Assembly: GCF_964656455.1 (NCBI RefSeq)
Contig: NC_135720.1
Coordinates: 109,132,696 to 109,196,695, forward strand
Reading direction: 5' to 3'
Source of the DNA: Halichoerus grypus
Taxonomy: Eukaryota; Chordata; Mammalia; Carnivora; Phocidae
DNA: 64,000 bases
The translations under genes and the position numbers were made by a program. Below, in pieces: positions 13,104 to 24,785 of this stretch (within the stretch, counting starts at the first letter, position 1; every line of letters begins with the position of its first letter). Below the pieces are notes generated by a model, which was not told the origin of the DNA, made no database searches, and saw only the letters and a list, made by a program, of their open reading frames with translations.

Positions 13104-13338
13104 CTCACTGAGAGCTCAGTTGACTAGCATTTTTAAGCCATAAGTATTTTAAAATTAAGGTATATACATTGCTTTTTTAGACATAATGGTATTTCACACT
13201 TAAAACACTACAATATAGCATGAACATAACTTATACCACTGGGAAACCAAAATATTCATTTGACTTGCTTTATTGTGATATCTGCTTTATTGTGGTGGTC
13301 TGGAACCAAACCCACACTAGCTCCAAGGTGTGCCTGTA

Positions 13339-13975
13339 TTCCTCATTCTCACTCCCATCCTCCCAGCCTAATTTCCTTAGGGTTCCCTCTGTGTTTATCA
13401 TGAACTGATCATAAGGATGACCATTACCGCAACCTCCAGAAATTGTAACTGTTAATGTCAAGATAGCTACTGCCTGGTGTATCATTTCTTCAGTTTCCTG
13501 GAGGAATCAGATTTCCCCTTCTCAGTCACAAACCCACCTTTTACTATCACTGCTTTCCCACTGCTTTCCTCATCCATGTGCTTTCCAGATCTGTCACCTA
13601 GCATGTGCTGTCCAGAGTTCAGTACTGTATATTTACTTTGCTATGGAATCTGAAACCCTAATTGAAATTTGCAGCCACATGTTTCCTCTTTTTTGTGCAT
13701 CTCACTTTTTCTCATGTGCTCTGTTTAATAGCCATAACTCTTCCTATAAGTGTGGAGGAAGAAAGCAACCATCAGGAGACCAAGACATTGCTAATTATCA
13801 AAGAAAAGCAGATTAAAATGAGATGCAATTTTTTGCCAATCTTATCAGTATGATATCCCATGTCAGGGAGGGTATGGGTGAGCTCCTACACTGCAGAGAG
13901 TAGACAGGGCCAAAGGTGGGTTGTCCAAAGGACAGGGCCTGGGGTAACCAAAAAAGTGCATTTTCATGTATACAC

Positions 13976-13976
<1 letters not shown>
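13339..13976. other. intron-like sequence, nothing recognised
   Basis: No repeat family or exon seen between Tigger1 and the CA repeat. Confidence 0.35.

Positions 13977-13978
<2 letters not shown>

Positions 13979-14022
<44 letters not shown>
13979..14022. repeat. (CA)n microsatellite
   Basis: About 21 uninterrupted CA units, so probably length-polymorphic. The histidine/threonine open frames here are artefacts of the repeat. Confidence 0.98.
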
Positions 14023-14024
<2 letters not shown>

Positions 14025-15146
14025 CTTACAAACAAGTCTGGAAGTGTAAACCCCAGAATTTCACCGTGTTATCTCTGGGTTCTAGGATTGGAGTAATCTT
14101 TTTCATTCAAAATTTTTCAACTTTTTGTATTGGGCATGTATCATTTTATGATCAGATGAAATAACAGTATTTAAATTATGTTAAAGATACAAAAGTGAAA
14201 TACTCTCTAACTCATAACATTTTCCGTAAGTTATAATCAAATCACTCAGCAAACTTGCAGTAATAATTATCCCCCTTCCTATCCTAAGGGATTAGCTTCT
14301 GAACTAAGATGGAGAACAGGGCCATAACGTAAATATCCGCCCACTCCTGTTGGCTCATTTTTGGTGTGTTAGAAGTATATTAACCAGTGCTTGTTTTAAT
14401 ATGAGACAGTTTATGTAGAAGTAACCACAGCTGATAAAACTCAAGAGTTCATGCCAATAATGAAATTCCTCACAGTTCAAGTAATCATGGGGCCACTAAC
14501 CTATGAGGTAGTTGCTAAGAAACACAGGGACAGATTCTAATTCTTCTTATTAGCCACCATTTGGGTCAAATGACTAACTTTTCCAAAGTTCATTCCTTCA
14601 TCCTTCATTGTTATCAGCCAAAGGGGACTAGCGGAAATGTATGGGATTTTTTGTTTCAGTCAGTATCACTGATTTCACAGAAACATGTTCTCAGAGGGCT
14701 TATGTTGACTGTGTCACACAACTAGAAGCTCAGATGGCTGGGGAGAAACTGTGGGATCTCCTCATGCCTGACCTCATAAATACAGGATGTTACTTAGTCT
14801 TTGGGGACTCCCTGGGTGACCCTCTCCTGCCCATGGCTTCTCCAGGCCCCCCTCCAGGTGCTAAGCGGAATCTTCTTCCTTGGGTGAGCTGGGCTTTGAA
14901 CCAGAGCATTGTTGTTTCCTCGTGAGTTAGGAAAGCACAGGTTACACATATTTGTTTCTAAAAGATTTGTTTGATATTCACGTTTTAACATTCTAGGTGT
15001 TGTTTTCTTGAAAAACACTTTATGACTTTCATAAATATTCTTTGCAGATAATATATAGGTTTGTAATAACTTATTATGTGGGTCTGGTTTAGCTGTTGAT
15101 CCTCTCCTAAGGTAGGATTTCTTCTGATTCTAGCTTAGGTACCTTT
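14023..15146. other. intron-like sequence, nothing recognised
   Basis: Holds a 94-codon open frame (14641-14925, +) without recognisable domain, splice context or homologue I know. I do not call it a gene. Confidence 0.35.
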
Positions 15147-15164
15147 CTCTCGTGGTTCTGGTTC

Positions 15165-15368
15165 CTTTTTTTTTTTTTTTAAGATTTTATTTATTTATTT
15201 ATTTATTTGAGAGTGGGGGGCAGAGGGAGAAAGAGAGGGAGAGAATCTCAAGCAGACTCTGCGCTGAGTGTGGAGCTGGACACAGGGCTCGATCCCAGGA
15301 CCCTGAGATCATGATCTGAGCTGAAATCAAAAGTCAGATGCCCAACCAACTGAGCCACCCAGGCGCCC
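15165..15368 (-). mobile_element. Can-SINE
   Basis: Antisense full-length copy: poly-T, AAGATTTTATTTATTT, AGAGGGAGA tract, GATCATGATCTGAGC, ending GAGCCACCCAGGCGCCCC. The target-site duplication CTCTC(G/A)TGG-TCTGGTTC is present at 15147-15164 and about 15369-15388 with small differences. Confidence 0.95.
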
Positions 15369-15779
15369 CTCTCATGGGTCTGGTTCTGCCTTGTCTTCTG
15401 ACTCTGTGAGCTGCCCCTCTGCACCCACACTGGCCATGCTTTCTGCTTTGAATGTTGATCCATGCTTTTGTTGTTAGGGCAACTTATCTTCTCAGTCCAT
15501 AAGTGCCCCCAATCAGCCTTTTAAGATGCAGACTTTCTATCGCAATTACACTACCTCAGCAGTGTGTGCAGTAGAAGTTTTCTTGCTTTAGCTATTTTTA
15601 TTTCTGCTTGCTACAGCTCAGCTCTGTACAAAGGCAGGACATTTTAGAGAGTCTGACTTGAATCAGAAAATGCCCAGCCAACAACTTCTGCCTAAAAAGT
15701 CACAAAGAAAAGGCTGTGTCCTCAGCCCACAGCAGGGACATTAAACAAAAGAAGGTACTTTATGTGGGGATGGCAGGGC

Positions 15780-16060
15780 AGGGACAACAAAGATGAAGTT
15801 AGTGACAGATTCTGTCTTTAGGGAGCTTCAGTCTTGTAAGAGAGACAAGTACATGAATATCTATAATATGAGGTGAAAGGTGATTCCTCCTACAAAAGTG
15901 CTGGGATAGCTGGCGGGGTAGAAATTACTTTTGAGTGGGAAGATCAGGGATGATTTTTAGCAGACCTATGAATTAAGACAAAATTTAAGTAAGAAAGTTG
16001 GACAGGGGGAGCATTTCAGTTAGAGGAGGATCGATAGGAGCAAAGCTATAGTCTGGTCTC
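15780..16060 (-). mobile_element. L2 fragment
   Basis: Antisense L2: TCTTTAGGGAGCTTCAGTCTTG ('cctcatggagcttacattc'), GACAAGTACATGAATATC, then TTAAGTAAGAAAGTTGGACAG and GAGCATTTCAGTTAGAGG. Moderately diverged. Confidence 0.6.
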
Positions 16061-16226
16061 CTTATTTTATGGATTCATAAACAGATCCAGAGAAATAATG
16101 TGGCTTACAAAAGATTTCTACCAAGTTGGATTTTTTCCTGAGAAAATCAGCCTGCACAAATTCTGGCTCCCTGAGGGCTCTAAACAGTTTTATCACTCTG
16201 AATTTTTAGCTTTTAAAATCACTTGA

Positions 16227-16415
16227 GGGGTGCCTGGGTGGCTCAGACGGTGAAGCATCTTCCTTCAGCTCAGGTCCTGGGATCAAGCCCCACATCGGGC
16301 TCCTAGCTCAGCAGGGGAGTCTGCTTCTCCCTCTGCCTCTGCTCCCCGCTGCTTGTGCTCTCTCTCTCTCTGTCAAATAAATAAATAAAATGTTTAAAAA
16401 TAATAATAATAAAAT
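16227..16415 (+). mobile_element. Can-SINE
   Basis: The head GGGGTGCCTGGGTGGCTCAG is intact; the tail is AAATAAATAAATAAAATG then (AAT)n. The duplication AAAATCACTTGA / AAAATCCGTTGA (16215-16226, 16416-16427) has two mismatches. A short internal deletion removes the usual CATGATCCCAGG part. Confidence 0.93.
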
Positions 16416-16427
16416 AAAATCCGTTGA

Positions 16428-18712
16428 AAGTGTAGTGTATTATTATTATTAGTGTGGAAACGTTTAGACGCTGTGGACAGTGCTTTCAGTATGTTTTATT
16501 CTCTGAGGGAAGAACAGTGGCATTGGGCCTCGCCTGTCTTTATGACCAGTGAGTGGGTTAGGAACCTGACAGTCGCCAGTGCCCACCCACCTGCCAGGTC
16601 CAGGCACCCCAGCCATGTGCCCCCACAGGCCTGCATGGCGCTGGATTACCTGCGGCCTTTCCGGCTTCCAGCTTAGGGAGGCCAGATCTAGCAAATAAAA
16701 ATGCAGAACATCCACTTAAATTTGAATTTCAGATAAACAACTATTTTTTTTTGTATAAGTGTGTCCAGTGTGATCTTTGTAACCTGATTTCAGTTTCTTG
16801 TATGATCATAGTTTTTATTTTTATTAATTTATTTTTATTAATTCCTGCAGAGAGTTTTGCCTTAAAAACAACTAATTGACATTTGCGTTTCTCCTTTTTT
16901 TTTTTTTAAAGTACCATTGAACATGGCCTCAAAGATTTTTAAAGATCAAGATCCAGGGGAAGTTAAGGTGAAGAGAATAGACTTGAATGTCTTTCATCTT
17001 TATATACCCAATGCCTGCTTCATGGTAGGCAGCCAGTAAATGGTGTCTGAATAAACCTAAGAATGAAGGAGTTAGCCCCTTCTTGATTTTTATTCCCTCT
17101 TATCTGAGAGTCTCCCTTTATGCAGTGACAAATTTAAACCCCAAATGTAGTTCTTTTCTAAAATGTCTCATTGGGTAGAGAATGAGAAACATCTCATATC
17201 ATGGTTAGTGTTTGCTGACGGCTTAATTCACACCTCCCAAGCAATCAGGCATTGTTTACATTAATTAATTAATTAATTAATTAATTGACGGGTTATCTGC
17301 TAAGATGGTCCCGAGTTCACATCTCTTGGATCCTAGGCATCCTTACTCTAGCTTTTAATATGGCTGGTTATAAAACAATAACCTAAGCTTTGTAGATTAC
17401 ATATCCCAGAGCTCATTAATGGATAATGCTCCCTCTCTTATTTTATAAGAAATCAGGTCTCTGAAGTCATTCATGAGATATAATTCACTACAGATGAGGT
17501 TTCTCCACTTCGGTACAAAGTGTTTTTGGTCCTGACACTACATTTTGAAGATATTAAAACGAAAACTAAAAGCATGGTCTACAGCCTGTGTTAATTATCC
17601 TTGGGTAGTTTATGGAAGCATTTGAGTTCTTAAGACATCGTTATCTAATATGATTAAAAAGGCCTATCTCCGTGTTAGGACTGTTTCTGTACTTTAACGA
17701 TTATTTTATTCTCCTGAAGTTTAAGTGCTTTGGGTTCTAATAGGCCAAACGAATGAATATTGAAAGCAGATCATGGAAAGGGGACGGGGCGTGAATGGCA
17801 ATGCTATTTGTTGGACTATGGTTGACACACTGGACAGCTCTTGCCTCAGAAGTCCAAGTACTTGATTCTAAATTAGAAAGTCTTGAGTGGGAAAGCATGA
17901 ACATGCCATTTCATCCTTCTAGTTATTCAGTGCTTTCTCACTGTTTATGTTTTGCTTGTTGGGTTTTGTGAGCTCCGGGGAATTCTTTTAAAAGAAGGAA
18001 TGAGACCCCTCATCACAGCCAGGAATATTTGTATTTCTCTCTTGCTTTCCCCAATAACCTTTTCACAGGAAAAGTTTGCCTGTATTGGCGCTGGATATTT
18101 TTAAAGACTTCCTGAAACAAATGTTTGTTCTAATTACAGTTTTATATAGTTTATGCCACTTAAAGAAAACCCACAGTGTGAAAATGTGCACTTATGGAAA
18201 AAATAAATTATAGCAACGTCTAACACCTGGTTCCTGATAGCTTGCTCAGAGGATGCATGAACAAATGCAGAAATAGCCACCAACCAGTGTAATCAGGGCC
18301 ATAAAATAAGCAATTAGATCATATTAACAAATCAAACCTGTCTGGAAGCAGCAGAGGAATGGCTTTGGGTTTTAACCAAAGGACCTAATTCATTTCAAGG
18401 ACCCAATAGCAAATAAAGTGTATCTCGCTCCTATAGCATCATCTTCAGGGAAAGCAACGTGAAATGCTATACATTAATGTTTAGAATTTCATCTCCTGTT
18501 TTTTTTTAATTTTGCTTTGAGAATGTAGGAGTTTTATAATTTGTTATTTTGCCAACTATTCACATTCATTGTGGAAAAGTGCTAATGAACAGATAAACAA
18601 AGAGAAGATATAAACCGCAGGTAATTGTGCTACTCAGAGGTAACAACTATTATTATTTGGTTGTAATCCTTCAACATTTTCAATGAATACATATAAATGT
18701 ATATTTTAATAC
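16428..18712. other. intron-like sequence; small L2/MIR-like trace
   Basis: Mostly unrecognised. TATACCCAATGCCTGCTTCATGGTAGGCAGCCAGTAAATG at about 17002-17042 resembles an L2/MIR 3' end. No exon seen. Confidence 0.4.
17260..17286. repeat. (ATTA)n simple repeat
   Basis: About 6-7 tandem TTAA/ATTA units without interruption. Confidence 0.9.
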
Positions 18713-18719
18713 AAATGAG

Positions 18720-18818
18720 CTCATGGCAACCCCCTGGGGTCCCCTCCCTCTGTGGGAGCTTTGTACTATCACTTTCCTATCACTTAATAAACCTTGCTTT
18801 GCTGCCCAGCCCCCGAAA
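18720..18818 (+). mobile_element. ERV LTR-like fragment ending in poly-A (possible retroposed ERV RNA tail)
   Basis: About 99 bp resembling the promoter-proximal to polyadenylation part of a class I retroviral LTR: a GGGAGCTTTGTACTATCAC stretch and then AATAAA at 18787-18792. An A-run starts about 24 bp after the signal, where cleavage would be expected. AAATGAG lies on both sides (18713-18719, 18819-18825). This suggests either an LTR scrap or an L1-copied RNA end. No coding sequence is present. Confidence 0.45.
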
Positions 18819-18825
18819 AAATGAG

Positions 18826-20694
18826 GTCACACTTTATTTACTGTTTTTTAACTTGTGTTTTAATTCGATTTTGACATCTTCTTATATCAATATGTATGTC
18901 CATCTTTGACCTATGGGATCCATGTATAGATTTGGCAGGATTTGGGGACCCTTCACCCCCAAAAACGTATACAAAATTTTGTGAGGTGTGTGTGTATGTA
19001 TTTCTAGAAAAAAGATGCATTGGGATTTTTATTGGATTTACTTTAACTTTTATTGATAAATTTAGGGAGAGGTTACAGTCGTGCATCTTCCCACTCAGGA
19101 GCATAGTAAGCCTCCCAGTGTGTTCTTGTCCTCTTTGTTCCCTTTCTGAATTTTTACTTTTTTCTATACAGGTCCCACATCACTGTTTTAATAATTTAAT
19201 GGTCATTTTTTAAGAAAAACATTGAATTTATTAAGGTTTTGATATTTCTTATGATTTTTATTGTATCTTAGGGTCTCTTTTGTTACCTTGTAAACCCATC
19301 TTCAAGTTAATATAGAACTCAGTGATAATGTATGGTTCAATTTACACAAATTTGCTCTAGATTTACATTGCATGAACACATGTTTTATACGTTTCATACA
19401 CATGTTTCATAAACAGCTATGTGCCGTTTTCCATATGATAGAATAAAACAAATTATTTGCTATCAAATAAGAACATACCCACAAGGATTTACTTTATATT
19501 TTTACATACCAGAATCTTTTAAAATCTGTCTTTTAAAATTTTTACAACTTTTCTAATTAAAAAAATATATATGTTCCACATTTTTGTATATAAACCAACG
19601 CTGTCATTCAAAATTTTCACTAAAGGAACCAGATGAGAAATGTTTTTATGTCTAAAGTTTCATGTTATCTACAAATATAATTTAATACAAGACAGAATTA
19701 TAGAAAAGGAGTTCAGAGACTTGGAGCAAAGGGTGGATAAAGCTTTCACTACGCCTTTAAATTAATGAACGGTCAGGAGAGTCTGTGGATGGGAAACTTG
19801 AACCCTGGAGCCATATGGTGATGGTAAAGCCCAGCCCATTTCCAAAGGCCCTATTCCTCCAAATCTCCCAGTAAACTTTTGTTCCATGGGTAGGCTCTGG
19901 TTTTATCCCTCTGAGGTCTGTCTTTCTCTCTGTCTCTTCTCCCTTTCTCTCTTCCTCATCCTCTTCTTGCCCCACCTTCCTATCCCTGGTCCCCGCCTCC
20001 CCTCCTGCCTCTCTACCTTCTCTCTCCTTCTCTCTTGCCTCAGTCCCAACACTTGATCTCCTCACAGTCCCCAGTGTTCTGCTCAGAGGGGCTCTCTTGG
20101 TAGCTTCTGCACATTCTAATCCAATTCGCCTTTTCCGCCTTGCCTTAGGTTTCTGTCTCTCTACTCCCAGTTTCACCTCTCTCTCAGCTCCCCCAGCCTC
20201 TGCCACAATGGCAGGAGACCTTTTCTAGCTTGCTTCTGCTCACTGTCATTGCTGCCTTCCAGAATGTGACTTGTCTTTTATATTTTCCTGCCTCCAGCTA
20301 TGCTGCTTACTAACTAGCCTCTCTGCCCCCATCCTACCATACCACCGTTCTCTTTCCTGTAAGTCAATTTCTTATTTATTACGGATTTATGTAGATGAGT
20401 ATTCCTGTTTACATGAAACACAAGTAAGATAGTGCTTGCCTACAACAAACCAAGTGTTCAAAAGATACATTAGAATTTAAAGAGGTAGTTATTAAGATCC
20501 GTGGATTGATTAATTTATATTATTTTCATTTCTTATTTACATTTGTTCTAAACCACTGAGCCTTTCTACATCTTGAAGTTAAAATGTTTGATCATATCAA
20601 GAAATATATGCCATTAAATTTGGATTGACAAAATCAGAATCGTTTTCTATAACTTTCAAAAGCCTTCATCATGGCATTATAAAAGAGCTTTTAC
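18826..20694. other. intron-like sequence with a CT-rich stretch
   Basis: AT-rich except for a CT-rich, stop-poor (on the minus strand) stretch at about 19900-20220 that creates a 149-codon Arg/Glu-rich open frame. No repeat family or exon recognised. Confidence 0.35.
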
Positions 20695-20708
20695 AATATG
20701 TCTTTTGA

Positions 20709-20842
20709 GGGGCACCTGGGTGGCTCAGTCAATTAGTGTTGGACTTTTGATCTCAGCTCAGGTCTTGGATCTCAGGGTCATGAGTTCAAGCCCTGCGCTG
20801 GGCATGGAGCCTATTTAAAACAAAACAAAACAAAACTGTTAA
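20709..20842 (+). mobile_element. short Can-SINE with (AAAAC)n tail
   Basis: GGGGCACCTGGGTGGCTCAG head, GGTCATGAGTTCAAGCCC B-box region, then directly GAGCCTATTT and an AACAAAACAAAAC tail, with no CT-rich domain. The duplication AATATGTCTTTTGA is perfect at 20695-20708 and 20843-20856. This looks like the shorter and older Can-SINE type. Confidence 0.95.
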
Positions 20843-20856
20843 AATATGTCTTTTGA

Positions 20857-21960
20857 AAAAAAATACTGAAGTGCTGGAAAAAAAAAAAACAAAAAGCGAC
20901 AACAACAACAGGAAAATCAAAGTCTTTAGTATCTTCAAAGTTGTTTTAGTTTATTTAAAAATTATTTCAAAGTAGTTTTTGAAAATTCCATAAACTGAAG
21001 TACATGGCCACAAATGCATTTTCCTATAAATAAGCTATACCTTCACCATTAAAGAGGCAAGCCAGTCTGGTTTTTGATGTGGGTTTTTCACAGTTGTCAT
21101 TTCAAAACATAGAAAGGATCAAGCAGTTGTGCAACTCTGCATTTGGGGTGCCAGATAACTGTGCTTTTATGGAGGTAAAGGAAATATTCCTTACTCAGAC
21201 AAATCTTGAAGGTAAACTCTGCATAGGAATTTCCTCTGCAACAGGGAAAACATGAATTTTCTGGCCCCCTACTGTTATTAAAAAGAGCTCATTCCAACAA
21301 AGTGGCTGACCCTGAACTCAATTCCTTGTGCATGAAGGTCCATGTCTTTCACTTACTGATTAGAGGTGGGGGAGTATATAATGTATCTAATACTTGTCAC
21401 AGGCCAGAAAATTCTAAAAGAAAAAAATCTTGAAGTAACCACCTTTAAGCCAATTGGGAATGCTGCTTTCAGCAGAATCTAACAAAAAACAAACATGAAA
21501 CTAATGACCCTGAAAAATATTTGTATAGTTTCCTTTGGTCGTGGTCCTACTGGCACACTTTCAGTCTTCAGTTTTTTTGTCCTGTGGATTATAGTTAATC
21601 ATAAATTGTGAATTTATTGTTCTTATCTGAACTTTCCTTTTGTAAATTACATGCTGTCCCAACACTGTATGTTTTAGAGGGTGACACCCCATAAAAGAGG
21701 CCTGTCATGTTAGGAAGGTCAAAATAAGGCCTTCCTTTACCCGTCATCATTGGGTCTCAAGAACCCCCACTGTTGCATCCTGTTAAAAATTCTTGTCTTT
21801 GAGATGCCAGACACAAAGTTGACCTTGTTTGCATCTTTACTTCTTAAAAAAAAAAAAAATCTGCAGAAAGATTTGAATTGAAAATACAAATTTAGTATAC
21901 CAGAGATTATGGCAAGTGCAAGGCATTTTTCTGAGTTGATTGAGAGGCTTTCTTATATGT
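20857..21960. other. intron-like sequence, nothing recognised
   Basis: No repeat or exon recognised; short A-runs only. Confidence 0.35.
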
Positions 21961-21964
21961 GTGG

Positions 21965-22175
21965 AAAGAGTGGGGGTTTCTGATTCAAAAGATCTGTTTT
22001 TAAATCCCTGTGTTTCAGTTTTCTAAGTTTGTAATGGTATGCACATTACTTAACTTCTGAGCTTTCCTGTCCTCATCTATGAAAGAGGGAAAATAATTTA
22101 TAGGTTTATGGTCCAGATGAATAGCAAAAGGCACATGAGGTGCCTGGTGTCTAATGGATGATCAGTAAAGGTAAT
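21965..22175 (+). mobile_element. MIR
   Basis: Sense MIR: GAAAGAGTGGGGGTTTCTGA start, CACATTACTTAACTTCTGAGC, TCCTCATCTATGAAAGAGGG, then GGTGCCTGGTGTCTAATGGA near the 3' end. Confidence 0.75.
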
Positions 22176-22424
22176 AATAAAATAATTGGAAAAAGGCAGT
22201 TATGAAGAGAAGCAGACTATGAGATTCTCTTTTAATTCTTTTTCCACTTAAATAAGAAAAAAACATGTAAAGTAACTAGCACAGTGGCCAGGACATAGTT
22301 GACCATCAAGGGATATTAGTTACTCTTTCATTTAACATTTAAAGTTATTTATTTGCTTGGTTTCCAGGGCTGACACGATGTGTGTATATTCTTGACTCAG
22401 CATTCAACAATAGATTGCCTCGTT

Positions 22425-22590
22425 GTAGTGCTTCTTAAATACTAATGTGCACAGAGATGACCCAGGAATGTTGTTGAAGTGGAGATTCAGCAGTCTGGTG
22501 TGGGGCCTGAGTTCTGGTTCAGTGGGTCTGGGATGGGACCTGTGACTCTACTTTTCTAAGAGGCTCCCAGGTGATGCCTTGAGTTGGCTT
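22425..22590. mobile_element. hAT/MER-type non-autonomous DNA transposon remnant
   Basis: The text GTGGGGCCTGAGTTCTGGTTCAGTGGGTCTGGG and AAGAGGCTCCCAGGTGATGCC is typical of the MER5/MER20/MER58 group of hAT-Charlie elements. The exact family cannot be named by eye. Confidence 0.6.
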
Positions 22591-22659
22591 ACTGTTCACA
22601 CTTTGAATCTCCTGGCATCAATGGGCCAGACAATAAATATCCTCTCTTGTTCCTAGCAA

Positions 22660-22800
22660 TATCTTATTTCATAGAGCTCAAAGAGTTTAGAGATGATATT
22701 ATTTTGCACATTTTACAAATGAGCAACTTGTGACAACAGGGGTTGATGAATCAGTTAATAGTTGAGATCCTTCAACCCAATAGCTCAGCCACATTCCTTA
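22660..22800 (-). mobile_element. MIR fragment
   Basis: TTTGCACATTTTACAAATGAGCAACTTG resembles the antisense MIR text 'ccattttacagatgaggaaactg'. Diverged. Confidence 0.45.
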
Positions 22801-23795
22801 TCTACCAAGATCATTTTTTTTTTAAATTCTGTAACTATTCTCCCATCCTTCCTATTTAGTTTTTATGTTTTTAAAAGTTAAGAGTAATCAAGTTTCTTCT
22901 CTCTTTATCATATTTTCCAGCTTCATTTGAGATCTTTGCTCATGTTAGTATGTAACCATAGTTTGTCAGCATCTGTGTTGCTTAACCCGGTCAAGAGACA
23001 ACCCATTCTTGATGGAGCCATCTTTAGTGGCAAAAGATCGGTAGAGGTCAGGCAGATTTTAATGCTTTTTGGCATAATTAATATCAGTTAGGTTTTTATA
23101 TCAGAACTCCTTCCTGTTTTTTTAGAATAAGCTACCTACTCCTCTCCTAGAACCGGTAAGAAGCCAGATGAACTAAGAGCCGTCAGCTTGGGGATACTAG
23201 GCATTTCCATGGTTCTAACCACAAAATAGCCCTGACCCACCAATGGAGATATATTTTATTCACCTCACTCTTTCCAGCTCAATATCAGAGGACAAGGTCC
23301 CATTACTGTGGAATCCCTAGCCTCATTTTTAGAAATTCCCTGGAATAAATACTATGATGTAGGACACTTCTGTTATGTTTGTACCCCTTTATGAAGGCCC
23401 CACCCCCTCCCCAGGATACACCTCCCTGTGCTTAAGAACCAGGCAGGGTCTCCATGTTCCAGGTCAGGTATGCTCTTAGTAATGTCCCATTCCTCTTTTC
23501 TCTCAGCTTTCCCACAAGCAGCACCATAGACATAAGGTTTCTAATCCATTTTTAGAAGCTAATGCTGATGGGAACATGCTCATAAAATTTTTTTTAACAA
23601 AGACTAATGCAGAATAATGAGAACATCATAATCACACTCAATGTATAAACAATGATTTTAATTTAATAAACAGTTAAATGTAACATAATCATAAAAATAT
23701 TGCAGAAGAGCCAGTTTAGTTTGGATCACTGGACTCTCTTCACAGGGAGATATTAAATATTCTTGAGCCAAAAACAACTGGGTAGAAATCTCAGG
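22801..23795. other. intron-like sequence, nothing recognised
   Basis: No repeat or exon recognised. Confidence 0.35.
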
Positions 23796-23797
23796 AT

Positions 23798-23876
23798 TGC
23801 CTTCCTTCCTTCCTTCCTTCCTTCTTCTTTGCTTCTTTCCTTTCTTCCTTCCTTCCTTCTTTCCTTCCCTCTTTTT
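23798..23876. repeat. (CCTT)n microsatellite
   Basis: Two runs of CCTT units separated by a degenerate CTT stretch (TCTTCTTTGCTTCTTTCC). Confidence 0.93.
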
Positions 23877-24011
23877 TAATTTCTTATCTTCTGCCTTTTC
23901 GGTGTATTATAGGGTACTTGCAGAATCCCTGTAAAGGAATTCATTGTTTACCTATCATAATATAGTGTAAATATTTTTAATGTCAATAAATATACATTTC
24001 ACCATTATTTT

Positions 24012-24208
24012 TTTAAAGAATTGTTTATTTGAGAGAGAGAGAGAGTGGGGGAGGGGCAGAAAGAGAGGGACAGAAAGAGAATCTCAAGCAGACTCTGTGC
24101 TGAGTGTGGAGCCAGACACAGGGCTCAATCCCAGGACCCTGAGATCATGACCTGAGCCAAAATCAAGAATCAGACACTTAACTGACTGAGCCACTCAGTC
24201 ACCCCTCC
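24012..24208 (-). mobile_element. Can-SINE
   Basis: Antisense copy: TTTAAAGAATTGTTTATTTGAGAGAG, GAATCTCAAGCAGACTCTG, GATCATGACCTGAGCC, and a degenerate head (ACTGAGCCACTCAGTCACCCC). The duplication CCATTATTTT lies at 24002-24011 and 24209-24218. Confidence 0.95.
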
Positions 24209-24529
24209 CCATTATTTTAAATAGTTGCTTACTATGTACATAATTATACTATAATTTATTTAACTAATTTGCTAATGTGGGGCATTCTGATTCTTTCTCA
24301 ACTTCTTTTGCTTTTAATAAAATACCATGCTGGCCAGTGACCTTGTTAAGATCTAAGCAACTGCTGCTCAGTTATTTCTTGCTTATCTATTCACCTATTT
24401 ACCTCCTCAAAGATTTCTCATAGGTATGTCATTTTCCTTTAGAAATACATTTCCCAGCATGGTATTTAAATAAATTTAGTAAATTTGCAATAGTATGGTA
24501 AGTATAGTGTAGTGTATAAGTATAGTGTT

Positions 24530-24785
24530 TAAAAACTTGGATTCTGAAGTCAGCCTGCCTGAGTTTGAATGTCAGCTCTGCCATTTGCTAGCTGTGTGAC
24601 CTTAGGCAAGATACTTAACTAAGATACCTTAGTTCCTTCACCTACAATAAGAGGATGATAATAGTACTTATCTCCTCTAGTTGTTGTGAGGATTAAGGAA
24701 ATTATGTATTCAAATGGTACAGAATAGTATCTAGCATTTAGTACTTGCTCAAGTAATATTAGCTACTGTTAATGATAATTAACTT
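24530..24785 (+). mobile_element. MIR, nearly full length
   Basis: Collinear with MIR over about 250 bp: GGATTCTGAAGTCAGCCTGC, the core GCTAGCTGTGTGACCTTAGGC, TTGTTGTGAGGATTAAGG, and the 3' end GTATCTAGCATTTAGTACTTGCTC. Confidence 0.9.

Larger units (their letters stand above)
10615..13336 (+). mobile_element. Tigger1 DNA transposon (pogo/Tc1-mariner), near complete, with nested L1
   Basis: Both ends match Tigger1 terminal inverted repeats: CAGCATACCTTGTTTATTG on the left, CTCCAAGGTGTGCCTG on the right. The element is flanked by TA (10613-10614 and 13337-13338), the expected pogo-type target duplication. The interior is collinear with Tigger1 and includes transposase remnants. A 343-bp L1 tail is inserted at 12321-12663; without it the length is near the known ~2.4 kb. 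A pan-eutherian fossil. Direct copies of TATTCCTCA lie just outside both ends. Confidence 0.95.

Noticed and set aside
14641..14925. 94-codon open frame, possible small exon
   Set aside because: No family resemblance or convincing splice pair, and no match to KIF6.
16910..16975. T-rich run plus AAAG followed by coding-looking sequence, possible KIF6 exon
   Set aside because: No AG/GT pair gives an open frame that matches KIF6.
19757..20206. 149-codon minus-strand open frame rich in Arg, Glu and Lys
   Set aside because: It falls on a CT-rich tract, has no domain and no splice context.
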